Shown piece after piece: positions 31,314 through 43,836 of a DNA stretch of 64,000 nucleotides (position 1 is the stretch's first letter; each line of letters begins with the position of its first letter). The position numbers and the translations under genes are program-made. The DNA comes from Ctena decussata (taxonomy: Eukaryota; Mollusca; Bivalvia; Lucinida; Lucinidae): positions 102,595,298 through 102,659,297 of the forward strand of contig OZ022498.1 in the NCBI GenBank assembly GCA_963989385.1, read 5' to 3'. The notes under the pieces were generated by a model. It ran no database searches. It saw only the letters and a program-made list of their open reading frames with translations, and was not told the DNA's origin.

Positions 31314-31875
31314 TTCTCCCCCACCAAATTGGACTTCGTCCCCGAAGTTCCAGGCTAAAGAGCTGCATATAGAAATAGGCTCGAGGAATTACTGCACAGG
31401 GGTCAGGCTGGATTTTACGTTGGGCGCCATTTGTCACGGACTCTTAAAAAATCTCATGCCCCGGCCGAGGATCGAACCGGGGACCCTTCGATCTAAAGTC
31501 TCGCACTCTACCACGTCGCTATAAAAGCCGGCTTGTACCGCAAGGCAGTACAAGTGTATTTTATACCTAACCTATACCCTGTGACATTCTCCCCCTCCAT
31601 ATTGAATTCGTCCTCGAATTCTCAGGAGTTACAAGAATCACTTGAAATGAGACTTAAGGAGTTCTAATGCACATGTGGGTCATTTACGTTGGGCGCCATT
31701 TGTCACGGACTCTTAAAAAATCTCACACCCGGGCCGAGGATCGAACCCGGGGCCTTTCGATCTTAAATCTCGCACTCTACCACGTCGCTATAAAAGCCGG
31801 CTTGTACCGCAAGGCAGTACAAGTGTTTATATACCTAATTACCTACACCCTGTGACACAACCACAATATATAGCT

Positions 31876-32229
31876 TTAGGTCGGGGCCATCATAGAGTCT
31901 GACGACCGATCCCCCGGTGTGCAATTAAAGAGTGCAGCAAAGTTATCAACCGTGATTGGGTTAATCACTAAGCATGCAGACTGTCGCATAACATTTAAAT
32001 TATAGCCAATACGTTTGTGACGTATTATTATTTTTCGGAATTGATCAGAAAAATCAGCCCTACCCTTAATCTTTTTGAATTTGTATACTAAGTCACCATA
32101 AAATTCTGGTTCCGATAGGCCTTGGTGTAAAAGAAATTTTAATCCGACATCAAATTTTGAAACCAATTCATGGTGTCTGCGATAGAATTTAGAAAAAGCC
32201 TTTCTAAGCTTATGATACCGATGCATGGC
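31876..32229 (-). pseudogene. Retroelement C-terminal fragment
   Basis: The minus strand encodes RYHKLRKAFSKFYRRHHELV, then GLSEPEFYGDLVYKFKKI and VMRQSACLVINPITVDNF, ending in a stop. I recall this type of sequence as the C-terminal end of reverse-transcriptase-linked proteins repeated in bivalve genomes; the clade is not certain. It is 5' truncated, and its stop lies 18 bases from the TRIM target duplication. Identical copy: 40426-40779. Confidence 0.55.
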
Positions 32230-33912
32230 TGCTGCAGTGAGCCAATATCAAGACCAGATCAATGATGAACAGACAGACAATCTTTATCAAACTTCACAGC
32301 AGAGCTAGTCAAAAGGTTTGGATTTTCGATTTCAGAAATATAAGGAAGTATACTAATACCACATAGAACTTTAATGCCACTTTCATGCACGAAATTTCAG
32401 AGTCTGCAACCTTGACCTTTGGATGGACGGATGGATGGTTTAATGTTGATGGGTTCAGAAATTTTCGAACAAAATATCAGACTAAAAGCTGTTATGTTTT
32501 TAACAGTTTCCTACAAAAATAATTTAGTATGTTACCATATTTATTTAGTAAATATGGTAATATACTCCAGCCTTTTGGTCATGTTGGTACACTGGCATTT
32601 TGCATTATTATTACAGCAATAATAGTTAATTTGATAACAGTATTAAATAACTTAATCTAAAAGAGTTCATCTTACTTCACATACTAGTACACAACAAAAA
32701 TAGTAGCAACATTTAATCTGATAGGCTACTGTATCCATTTTGATTGACAGATCCCCAGTGATGTTTGACTGTTCTGTTTTCACACCTAGATAATCTCTGG
32801 CACACGTCAGATAATTGCCTGTATAAACAAACTATTTAAAGTATTGTTTCAAGAAAAACATGTACTTTATGTACACAGAAAATACATTAAGAATCATTAT
32901 GAGGTCCTACATGTATTTACTTTGCATGAAAATGAAAGCTTTTCTGTAGAATTAGTAATGAAATTAAGAATTACTGCCAACTTATCATAAGAGAAATACA
33001 TTTTCCATATTGCGAAATGAAAATGAAATACAAAAAAAAAAAAAAAAAATGATAACTAAATATTTAATAACTGCCAACTTTTCTTATGTTTATTACGGCA
33101 TATATTTTTGCCATTTCTTATTTTAGAAATTATAAACCATCTGTTTATCGTATCTGTATATTTCCAACAAAATGATTAATTTGGGCGGAGAATACACAGT
33201 CGGAACCATATCTGGCTCCTCGTCATCCAGAGAGTTAGGTCATAATTATTCTATTTATTTTGTTGGTTATCATTGGTGAACTGATCGTTGTTCATTAATA
33301 CACACTGTTCCATTGACATACCTTGGTAAGCAACATTTACATTATTAATTATTTATAATATGGTAATTAATCTTAACATGTTTAGCATAAGTAATTATCA
33401 TATTATAGCTAACAATAATAATAATAATAATGATAATAACAGAAAAATGAATTTAACAATTATCAAAGATATGATATAAGCTATTACCAGAGGAAAGCAG
33501 TTTAATATTTTCTTTACAAATTCTGATTGCAGGCTGAAATGCCTAGTTTATCTTCTCAGTAACTCAGACCCGACATTTTTATATGCAGAAAATAAGAAAA
33601 TGAAAATAATATTTTACATGAAAAAGTCAGCCCGTTAAAATTCTTCAACCTGATAAATTGGGATAAAATGTCAAAAGGCATATGTTTAAGTATTCCATCT
33701 TTCCAAATCCATAAATTAAATCATCGTTTATTTGTTTGCAAGTTTTCTGCAGAATTTGTAACAAAGGGCCTATAGAGTTGAAATATGCTAAACCTTTGGC
33801 AAGGTGTATATATCAACTCCATTTTACCCTCAAGAAACTACACTTTTTGACTATATCTGCAGTCATTTCACACTTGATTAACAACCAACAAAAGGCCTAT
33901 TAACACCTTTTC
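32230..33912. other. No gene; low-complexity tracts
   Basis: Contains a short GGATGGACGGATGGATGG tract (32421) resembling the tail of pearl-like elements, an A tract near 33033-33050 and an AAT/AAC tract near 33414. The remainder is AT-rich without recognisable features. Confidence 0.5.
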
Positions 33913-34022
33913 CACTATGTCCATATTGGCTGCATTCCCTACCATTTCTATAGTGGCTGCGTTTTTCCTATATATTTTATATAGCTGCATAAAAAGCTGC
34001 ATTTTATACAGGCCCTTAAATG
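33913..34022. repeat. ATGCAGCC-motif arm, right member
   Basis: GTCCATATTGGCTGCATTCC, ATAGTGGCTGCGTTTTTCCT and GCTGCATTTTATACAGGCCC. Inverse of 27397-27498; duplicated at about 42462-42571. Confidence 0.6.
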
Positions 34023-35288
34023 GGCACGAAATTGCATAAAATAACAATCAAACAATTTGTAAGGCATTCAACTTCATGAAAAATATCATTGCGGGGCTCA
34101 GAAATAGTTATTTTGGGAGCCTTATTCAAAAACGGGGGAGTGGGGTTTTGAACATCCTGATTTGCTGGTTTTCGCTACTTTCCTAAATAAGCCTATTTCT
34201 ATACTGTCGTAAGACCAGCAAAATAGTAAATAATTGTCATGAAAATGATATTAAACAACATTTTGGTCATTCCCCTTTCGTTTTCTAATACTAAAATATT
34301 ACCTCAAACCTTATTAACGACGAAGTACATCGTAAAAGAAGTGATGGTTTTTACGGCGGCGTCGCCATTTTCTTTCGAGTGACCAAAGTTTCTCAATTTA
34401 CATCGTTAAAAATGAACTCCAAAACCAATCAAAATCATTACAAAACTTATATTCCAATACATCATTATAAAATTCAAAGCTAACTTATCGTTGCATAATA
34501 ATTTCACAATGACAACACCGATAAAATGGGCGATGCACGCCGTTAACTTTTGAAAGAAATTCAATCTTTTTCAGCTTGTAATAAATATGGCGCTCCAGTA
34601 GGAGGCGCTACAGTCGCATGCGCGACACGCCTCTTTGGACCGAAAGGTGAAGACGAGAGTCACTGTATTTATAGGTCACTGCTTCGAAGTTTCGGCTATT
34701 CAAGCCTCATCAGTGACCCTTAAATGATCTGGTCATAAAAGTCAGGGAAAACGTACTGTAATTTCTTATTTTTTCTTTTAAAGAGACACCTTGTTTAATA
34801 CGTGTATCCGGGATTTTCTGTTCACGAAAAACTTGATTAATCAATCAGCTGCAGCAGAGTCAATAAAATGTTTATTTGTGAAGATAAAGTTTTCAATGCA
34901 TAAGTTAAAATTATCTGGGGCTTTACCCTCATGACTGGTAGCCGCAAATGAAAAAAAGTGGTCTGGCCATGTAGGATGCGAGTACCGAAGGTGTGAGAGG
35001 GGGAGAGCATGAGAGGGAGATTCTCCAGGGTTAGAGGGATCTGCCCCGAGAACTTTTTAAAACTTATCACGATGCTGCAGATGCGTGTTTACTTGCATTA
35101 TGCGGGTCTTTGCCTGCTAAAAAAATTCCTGCTAGAAATTCAGTCATTTTCTCAAGAATAAGCATATAGTTTCTAAATTTTAGATACATGTAGGTAAGTG
35201 TTTTTTTTTTCTTCAAATAAATTGACGGCGATAGTTTAATTACTTAATGTTCCTATATGTTTAAGACGGACAAAATAGCATTACAAAA
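34023..35288. other. No recognisable gene
   Basis: A slightly more GC-rich part at 34560-34740 includes GGAGGCGCTACAGTCGCATG and a CAGTGACC/GGTCACTG pair. Nothing codes convincingly. Confidence 0.4.
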
Positions 35289-35480
35289 CAGAGCTCCAGA
35301 TAAGGATGGGTACTGAGGATAATTTTGTGATAGTTTTTCTTTTTTGCAATGAAAACATATACTGTGACTCCTCATTAGAACCTTTATGATGAGACGGCCC
35401 TAATTAGGGATACAACTATTGAGAAATATGGAAAATTATCTCTAAATTACCCTAGTAACCCTTTTTTATCTGGAGTACTG
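35289..35480. mobile_element. P1-family MITE
   Basis: Ends CAGAGCTCCAGATAAGGATG and TTTTATCTGGAGTACTG; the centre is decayed (CTCCTCATTAGAACC / GGCCCTAATTAGGGA). Duplicate at 43837-44028. Confidence 0.8.
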
Positions 35481-35989
35481 CAAACAAATAGTTCGATCCT
35501 TGCAAATAACTAAGGCGGCTTTAAGATGTCTCGTCAAGCTAATCATTTAATAAGTTAATTCGATCAAACAGTATCTGTTTAACAATGGCAATGTGTGTAC
35601 AAGAAGTATATCCGAAATTCGCTTCACACCCCCAGGCTTATCGATTGGTGGCATTTTGTCGCATCATTACCCATGTGTCATCGGTTATTATGATTATTGG
35701 TTGATCCGAAAACTCTTAATTTAGATTAAAAAAAAGGAAAAGAAAGAGAGAGAAAATGAAAAAAGGAGATCAGTAAGATCCATATTATGCTTGTCAAAAA
35801 AGTGATCTGGTCATGACCGGCCCGGCTGGACTGGTTGCGACGGCCTTTATGAATCGACTTTAACGCGTGGGTGATTTTTTTTAGATTTTTACAGACTTTC
35901 CACATTTCACAATAACCTTTGTCAATTCTACATCATTCAGTACGATATCATGAAAAAAATCATTATTAGAAGTATTGTTTTAAGACTGT

Positions 35990-36330
35990 GCTAAACTACT
36001 GAAGTGTTCTCTTTTAACCCATCTAAAACGTTCTCATCGAAAAAAAAGTCACTATTCCTATTGAATTCATTGTAAAAAAACTCGACCTTTCCGTCACTGT
36101 CGTTAACCAGTGTATGAAACGGCTTAATGTAAGAACTCTCTCTTACGTTTGAATAATAGATGTTCCCTGTCGTTAGAACTGCAATTCAGTCTCCATTTAC
36201 GATGAGCATTTCTGTTCTCATGAAGAGCAGCAGCAATATTTTCATTCGAAACATTCAGTTTTCGATTGTTTTTACCTTTCCTTGACTTACATTTAGTAAT
36301 AGCCTGAACAGCTTCATTCAGCCAAAGTCA
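35990..36330 (-). pseudogene. Decayed LINE linker region between endonuclease and RT
   Basis: Minus-strand reading with frameshifts gives HENRNAHRKWRLNCSSNDRE then LLFKRKRE, similar in style to the (A/Y)xKWK..grp.d.....f...K region upstream of RT in LINE proteins. Weak evidence. Duplicate at about 44538-44878. Confidence 0.35.
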
Positions 36331-37496
36331 GTATGGCAACTACAGTGTATGCTAAAAATCACATTATCCCTTCTTTTCTTTCCTTTTTCTTTGAATGAAT
36401 TTACTCATTGTAGACAAGAGACTGAGAAATAGAAATCACATAGAATATTATTTAAATTAAAACGTTTTTTTGAATTCAGGAGTTACTGTAATGTATTTCA
36501 GTGCGTATGGTGGAATTTGAAGGAAAGGGGTTAAAGAATAAGAATGCAGAAAAGATGACCGGATAACCGCCGAGAAATGGATGACACGTTTTAGATTACC
36601 GAATTTTTTAGTGAAAAGCAATGGACATGCTGGATAACCCACTTCTCAGAGTAATTCCCCAAACTCTTATGGATTGCATCAACGTACTAGAAAGAAAAGA
36701 CTCTTAAGTTTCTTGGAAATTTACCAGACATTCGAAGGGATTCTCACCCTGTGTCAGAACGTTTGCCACCCAAAATGTCGTGCCATTTATGGACAGTCAT
36801 ACTGATTTCGGATGTCAGTCTACAAATCATTAGAAAAAAATCTACCAATGACTTGCCACTGAGATTATCAAAGCGGAAAAATAAATCCCTATCTACCATT
36901 GCAAGGTTTACCAATTCAAAGTGATTTAAATGAACTAGTTCATTCTTCTGAGAGTATTTTATTTTGAGTTTGGAAAAAAGAGATATGCACAATGTCTTGA
37001 AATTCAGATTTTCGATCAGTTTGTGATTCAGATTGTGCCAAGCACAATAGTAATATTCAACAGATTTAAATTATTACCTTAGTCGAATTTATGGAATTTT
37101 ATATTTGATATATGTTGTTTGGCATGTTCTATCCTAATATCTCTTACATGTTTCTCATGTGTTTTGATATGCATAAACTAATAAGTCTTATGCCTCTTAC
37201 AGGATTCTTACATGATTTATGCATATAAAATATGATAATGTATATTATGTATGGTTTCCTACATATGCATCTGTATATTATCATACGATAGTCGATTTAA
37301 TAGCTATTAATACCACAAACTCATCCGACTTTAAATAAAATTTGCATCTGTATCTCTATCTGAACAGAATCGCATTATAACAAACATGGCATTCAGAAAT
37401 TTCAGTTTGCTGCGGTATTGGGTTTTACCGACATCACCTAACCGAACCAGCAAAAGCGATATTTAGTCATTTTAGTGCAGCTTTAACACAAAGATG
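36331..37496. other. No recognisable gene
   Basis: The minus frames at 36457-36642 and 36744-36992 have no similarity I recognise; they recur unchanged in the duplicate. Confidence 0.4.
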
Positions 37497-38200
37497 TTTT
37501 TCTGTTTCTTGGCCCAACGGGGTTCAACTGGTGGTCTTCTTTTGCTCCAGTGTTCAAGTGGTATGGCTGGCGACCCAGGGATCTCCAGGTGTCTCAACAC
37601 GTTTTGGCTGTCGAGTCCTCATCCTTGAGTCATCACGGTCTTTTCTTGATTTTAATTGTTGACCGTGATAACTCTCTAATGAGTTAGGGGACCTCCATAC
37701 GAACCGAACTACCAACTAATTGTGTGCACCGCGGCGGAGGGCGAGGGTGAAGGTTTGGGTCCAGTGAAACCGGTTTAACCCATCCCCCCCTCCCCTTTCC
37801 GCAGAAGTTATTACTGACCGTCCCAAGGCGGTACTTTCGTTGCGGTTGCATCTGTCTTATGTTCGGTGCTGTTTAATTTATTGTGTTCTCATTTTAACCC
37901 TTCTATAATAAAAATAGAAAATAGGTAATAATAGTTGTTAAATGTTTTCCGTATAATTTGCTTAGCCTGTTGTAACCCTTCCGTTGGTCTGAATTATTTA
38001 GTTCAATAAAGATAGCTGATTGCCACCTATTTGGGGAAGAGCTGCTGACTCGGCTTATCACTTGTAATTTATTGTTTGTTGGGATGTCTTTGTCAATCTT
38101 TATCTTTGATGTTGGGGATAGGGTTTGGGATCGGATTCAGTCAGTTCCTGAAGTGTAGTTACTCTTTGAATTTGTCATTTAACGCCTACTCAAAGCAAGT
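37497..38200 (+). repeat. Right arm of the inverted repeat pair
   Basis: Counterpart of 30290-30875 in inverse orientation. Outside the matched core it continues with GCTGATTGCCACCTATTTGG and GGGATAGGGTTTGGGATCGG. Copy 2: about 46045-46748. Confidence 0.7.
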
Positions 38201-38204
38201 ATTC

Positions 38205-38311
38205 TATTCTGTTCTATTTTATCCCATAACCTTACTACACAGCTGACTTCAAAACAATCTCTTTCCACCTTGTCCTGTCTTCAGCTGCCCTAGTTGAGCT
38301 GGCAAAATCCA
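38205..38311 (-). pseudogene. RTE-like LINE 3' stub created by the duplication
   Basis: The minus strand corresponds to the last ~30 codons and tail (AACAGAATAGAATA) of the LINE. The sequence stops abruptly at the duplication junction. Confidence 0.9.
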
Positions 38312-39437
38312 GTCTGCATATAATTATATATAAAACTGTAACACATAAATGATCACAAATCTGACCTTTCCGTTCATGTAATTCTTTTCATTAAAGATGT
38401 TATAAGAATTATATGTTAGGGACATCGCGTGTTACACTGTTAAACTTCTGCGATGCAGGAATACTATGCTTATTTGAACGGACACTCCCCAGCAGGCACA
38501 TGACGTCGAAATAATGTTGTATTGACGTCGCATCAACGTCAATACGATGTCATTTCGACATTATGTGCCTGCTGGGTCGGCGCCAAGTGGGTACAACTAT
38601 GGTTACGTACCGCTGAGCCACTTGGGGAACGTCGTTAGAAGAATTGAACTGAACTGAACTGAAAAACTATGATCATACTGCGCCGGTGAGCTGATTCTTC
38701 CTTATTCGCGCATGCCCTATTTTCACATGATTCCGCTAATATCCTACAAAAATCTGTTTACCCAGACAAGCTTGTTAAATGAACAGTTCACAGTACGCTG
38801 ACAAACTGCATCGACCTTGACAAGACTGATCATTTTAAAAGTAAAAAGTATGCAAAGACCAGGAACTGAAACAATCAAAATCCAAATCCAGCCCTCAAAC
38901 CATAGTTGGAAACAACTAAGATTACAAATAATCAAGATACAGAGAACATATGGCCAACCGAGTGAGCAGCTTGTTCCCAAAAGGTGGCCACTCAGCAACC
39001 CAAACCGAACCAAAAATAATAAGAACATACATAAGGTAAAACATCACAGAAACTCTGACACCAAAAACAGGCAACAGAGAACCACAACAGAACTACCGCC
39101 TTGGAACGGTCAGTAATGAATTACTGGGGGGCTTAAATCGATTTTACAGGCCCAACCTCACCCTCAGTTTCTGAAGTGGTACAAAACATTTAGTTGGTTG
39201 TTCGGTTCGCATGATAACCCTCTAACTCGTCAATGAATCATCACGGTAAACACATAAATCAAATTTCAACACCATGAAGAAGCAAAGACGAGGACTCAAC
39301 AGATACAACGGGCCGTCTGACAGGTGGAGATCCCTATCCTGCTAAACAACCCCACTGGAAATCTGAAGCAAAAGAAGGTCACCAGTTGAGCCCCGGTGGA
39401 CCAAGCAACAGACAAAAAGGCTCCGGTCCCAACCAAC

Positions 39438-40407
39438 TGTCACGGACTCTTAAAAAATCTCATGCCCCGGCCGAGGATCGAACCGGGGACCCTTCGATCT
39501 AAAGTCTCGCACTCTACCACGTCGCTATAAAAGCCGGCTTGTACCGCAAGGCAGTACAAGTGTATTTTATACCTAACCTATACCCTGTGACATTCTCCCC
39601 CTCCATATTGAATTCGTCCTCGAATTCTCAGGAGTTACAAGAATCACTTGAAATGAGACTTAAGGAGTTCTAATGCACATGTGGGTCATTTACGTTGGGC
39701 GCCATTTGTCACGGACTCTTAAAAAATCTCACACCCGGGCCGAGGATCGAACCCGGGGCCTTTCGATCTTAAATCTCGCACTCTACCACGTCGCTATAAA
39801 AGCCGGCTTGTACCGCAAGGCAGTACAAGTGTTTATATACCTAATTACCTACACCCTGTGACATTCTCCCCCACCAAATTGGACTTCGTCCCCGAAGTTC
39901 CAGGCTAAAGAGCTGCATATAGAAATAGGCTCGAGGAATTACTGCACAGGGGTCAGGCTGGATTTTACGTTGGGCGCCATTTGTCACGGACTCTTAAAAA
40001 ATCTCATGCCCCGGCCGAGGATCGAACCGGGGACCCTTCGATCTAAAGTCTCGCACTCTACCACGTCGCTATAAAAGCCGGCTTGTACCGCAAGGCAGTA
40101 CAAGTGTATTTTATACCTAACCTATACCCTGTGACATTCTCCCCCTCCATATTGAATTCGTCCTCGAATTCTCAGGAGTTACAAGAATCACTTGAAATGA
40201 GACTTAAGGAGTTCTAATGCACATGTGGGTCATTTACGTTGGGCGCCATTTGTCACGGACTCTTAAAAAATCTCACACCCGGGCCGAGGATCGAACCCGG
40301 GGCCTTTCGATCTTAAATCTCGCACTCTACCACGTCGCTATAAAAGCCGGCTTGTACCGCAAGGCAGTACAAGTGTTTATATACCTAATTACCTACACCC
40401 TGTGACA
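39438..40407 (-). mobile_element. TRIM array, duplicate copy
   Basis: Same as 30888-31857 at +8550: LTRs 39438-39592, 39707-39863, 39982-40136 and 40251-40407. The right target duplication has one substitution (CAGC for CAAC). Confidence 0.92.
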
Positions 40408-40425
40408 CAGCCACAATATATAGCT

Positions 40426-40779
40426 TTAGGTCGGGGCCATCATAGAGTCTGACGACCGATCCCCCGGTGTGCAATTAAAGAGTGCAGCAAAGTTATCAAC
40501 CGTGATTGGGTTAATCACTAAGCATGCAGACTGTCGCATAACATTTAAATTATAGCCAATACGTTTGTGACGTATTATTATTTTTCGGAATTGATCAGAA
40601 AAATCAGCCCTACCCTTAATCTTTTTGAATTTGTATACTAAGTCACCATAAAATTCTGGTTCCGATAGGCCTTGGTGTAAAAGAAATTTTAATCCGACAT
40701 CAAATTTTGAAACCAATTCATGGTGTCTGCGATAGAATTTAGAAAAAGCCTTTCTAAGCTTATGATACCGATGCATGGC
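40426..40779 (-). pseudogene. Retroelement C-terminal fragment, duplicate
   Basis: Identical in translation to 31876-32229. Confidence 0.55.
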
Positions 40780-43700
40780 TGCTGCAGTGAGCCAATATCA
40801 AGACCAGATCAATGATGAACAGACAGACAATCTTTATCAAACTTCACAGCAGAGCTAGTCAAAAGGTTTGGATTTTCGATTTCAGAAATATAAGGAAGTA
40901 TACTAATACCACATAGAACTTTAATGCCACTTTCATGCACGAAATTTCAGAGTCTGCAACCTTGACCTTTGGATGGACGGATGGATGGTTTAATGTTGAT
41001 GGGTTCAGAAATTTTCGAACAAAATATCAGACTAAAAGCTGTTATGTTTTTAACAGTTTCCTACAAAAATAATTTAGTATGTTACCATATTTATTTAGTA
41101 AATATGGTAATATACTCCAGCCTTTTGGTCATGTTGGTACACTGGCATTTTGCATTATTATTACAGCAATAATAGTTAATTTGATAACAGTATTAAATAA
41201 CTTAATCTAAAAGAGTTCATCTTACTTCACATACTAGTACACAACAAAAATAGTAGCAACATTTAATCTGATAGGCTACTGTATCCATTTTGATTGACAG
41301 ATCCCCAGTGATGTTTGACTGTTCTGTTTTCACACCTAGATAATCTCTGGCACACGTCAGATAATTGCCTGTATAAACAAACTATTTAAAGTATTGTTTC
41401 AAGAAAAACATGTACTTTATGTACACAGAAAATACATTAAGAATCATTATGAGGTCCTACATGTATTTACTTTGCATGAAAATGAAAGCTTTTCTGTAGA
41501 ATTAGTAATGAAATTAAGAATTACTGCCAACTTATCATAAGAGAAATACATTTTCCATATTGCGAAATGAAAATGAAATACAAAAAAAAAAAAAAAAATG
41601 ATAACTAAATATTTAATAACTGCCAACTTTTCTTATGTTTATTACGGCATATATTTTTGCCATTTCTTATTTTAGAAATTATAAACCATCTGTTTATCGT
41701 ATCTGTATATTTCCAACAAAATGATTAATTTGGGCGGAGAATACACAGTCGGAACCATATCTGGCTCCTCGTCATCCAGAGAGTTAGGTCATAATTATTC
41801 TATTTATTTTGTTGGTTATCATTGGTGAACTGATCGTTGTTCATTAATACACACTGTTCCATTGACATACCTTGGTAAGCAACATTTACATTATTAATTA
41901 TTTATAATATGGTAATTAATCTTAACATGTTTAGCATAAGTAATTATCATATTATAGCTAACAATAATAATAATAATAATGATAATAACAGAAAAATGAA
42001 TTTAACAATTATCAAAGATATGATATAAGCTATTACCAGAGGAAAGCAGTTTAATATTTTCTTTACAAATTCTGATTGCAGGCTGAAATGCCTAGTTTAT
42101 CTTCTCAGTAACTCAGACCCGACATTTTTATATGCAGAAAATAAGAAAATGAAAATAATATTTTACATGAAAAAGTCAGCCCGTTAAAATTCTTCAACCT
42201 GATAAATTGGGATAAAATGTCAAAAGGCATATGTTTAAGTATTCCATCTTTCCAAATCCATAAATTAAATCATCGTTTATTTGTTTGCAAGTTTTCTGCA
42301 GAATTTGTAACAAAGGGCCTATAGAGTTGAAATATGCTAAACCTTTGGCAAGGTGTATATATCAACTCCATTTTACCCTCAAGAAACTACACTTTTTGAC
42401 TATATCTGCAGTCATTTCACACTTGATTAACAACCAACAAAAGGCCTATTAACACCTTTTCCACTATGTCCATATTGGCTGCATTCCCTACCATTTCTAT
42501 AGTGGCTGCGTTTTTCCTATATATTTTATATAGCTGCATAAAAAGCTGCATTTTATACAGGCCCTTAAATGGGCACGAAATTGCATAAAATAACAATCAA
42601 ACAATTTGTAAGGCATTCAACTTCATGAAAAATATCATTGCGGGGCTCAGAAATAGTTATTTTGGGAGCCTTATTCAAAAACGGGGGAGTGGGGTTTTGA
42701 ACATCCTGATTTGCTGGTTTTCGCTACTTTCCTAAATAAGCCTATTTCTATACTGTCGTAAGACCAGCAAAATAGTAAATAATTGTCATGAAAATGATAT
42801 TAAACAACATTTTGGTCATTCCCCTTTCGTTTTCTAATACTAAAATATTACCTCAAACCTTATTAACGACGAAGTACATCGTAAAAGAAGTGATGGTTTT
42901 TACGGCGGCGTCGCCATTTTCTTTCGAGTGACCAAAGTTTCTCAATTTACATCGTTAAAAATGAACTCCAAAACCAATCAAAATCATTACAAAACTTATA
43001 TTCCAATACATCATTATAAAATTCAAAGCTAACTTATCGTTGCATAATAATTTCACAATGACAACACCGATAAAATGGGCGATGCACGCCGTTAACTTTT
43101 GAAAGAAATTCAATCTTTTTCAGCTTGTAATAAATATGGCGCTCCAGTAGGAGGCGCTACAGTCGCATGCGCGACACGCCTCTTTGGACCGAAAGGTGAA
43201 GACGAGAGTCACTGTATTTATAGGTCACTGCTTCGAAGTTTCGGCTATTCAAGCCTCATCAGTGACCCTTAAATGATCTGGTCATAAAAGTCAGGGAAAA
43301 CGTACTGTAATTTCTTATTTTTTCTTTTAAAGAGACACCTTGTTTAATACGTGTATCCGGGATTTTCTGTTCACGAAAAACTTGATTAATCAATCAGCTG
43401 CAGCAGAGTCAATAAAATGTTTATTTGTGAAGATAAAGTTTTCAATGCATAAGTTAAAATTATCTGGGGCTTTACCCTCATGACTGGTAGCCGCAAATGA
43501 AAAAAAGTGGTCTGGCCATGTAGGATGCGAGTACCGAAGGTGTGAGAGGGGGAGAGCATGAGAGGGAGATTCTCCAGGGTTAGAGGGATCTGCCCCGAGA
43601 ACTTTTTAAAACTTATCACGATGCTGCAGATGCGTGTTTACTTGCATTATGCGGGTCTTTGCCTGCTAAAAAAATTCCTGCTAGAAATTCAGTCATTTTC

Positions 43701-43836
43701 TCAAGAATAAGCATATAGTTTCTAGATTTTAGATACATGTAGGTAAGTGTTTTTTTTTCTTCAAATAAATTGACGGCGATAGTTTAATTACTTAATGTTC
43801 CTATATGTTTAAGACGGACAAAATAGCATTACAAAA

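Larger units (their letters stand above)
30888..31857 (-). mobile_element. TRIM array: four LTRs and three internal domains, LTRs carrying a tRNA-like Pol III unit
   Basis: Four ~156-bp LTRs bounded by TGTCAC...GTGACA: A1 30888-31042, B1 31157-31313, A2 31432-31586, B2 31701-31857. On the minus strand each LTR is followed after two bases by TGGCGCCCAACGT, the start of a Lys-tRNA-type primer-binding site. Each internal domain (114, 118, 114 bp) ends in a polypurine tract (GGAGGGGGAGAA or GGTGGGGGAGAA) directly before the next TGTCAC. CAAC is repeated on both flanks as a 4-bp target duplication. No coding capacity, so this is a terminal-repeat retrotransposon in miniature. The array is a 544-bp unit (A-a-B-b) plus A-a-B. 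Confidence 0.92.
29766..38311. repeat. 8.55-kb tandem duplication, copy 1
   Basis: It matches 38316-46859 at an offset of 8550 at the left, falling to 8548 after two one-base homopolymer differences (A tract near 33050, T tract near 35205). By eye only two substitutions were found (31859 A to G; 35176 A to G). GTCT (38312-38315) sits between the copies as junction filler. Confidence 0.95.

Noticed and set aside
30888..31857. A tRNA gene cluster or CRISPR-like array of regularly spaced repeats
   Set aside because: The regular units are LTRs with primer-binding sites and polypurine tracts, the tRNA-like folds are imperfect, and the spacers are two alternating sequences.
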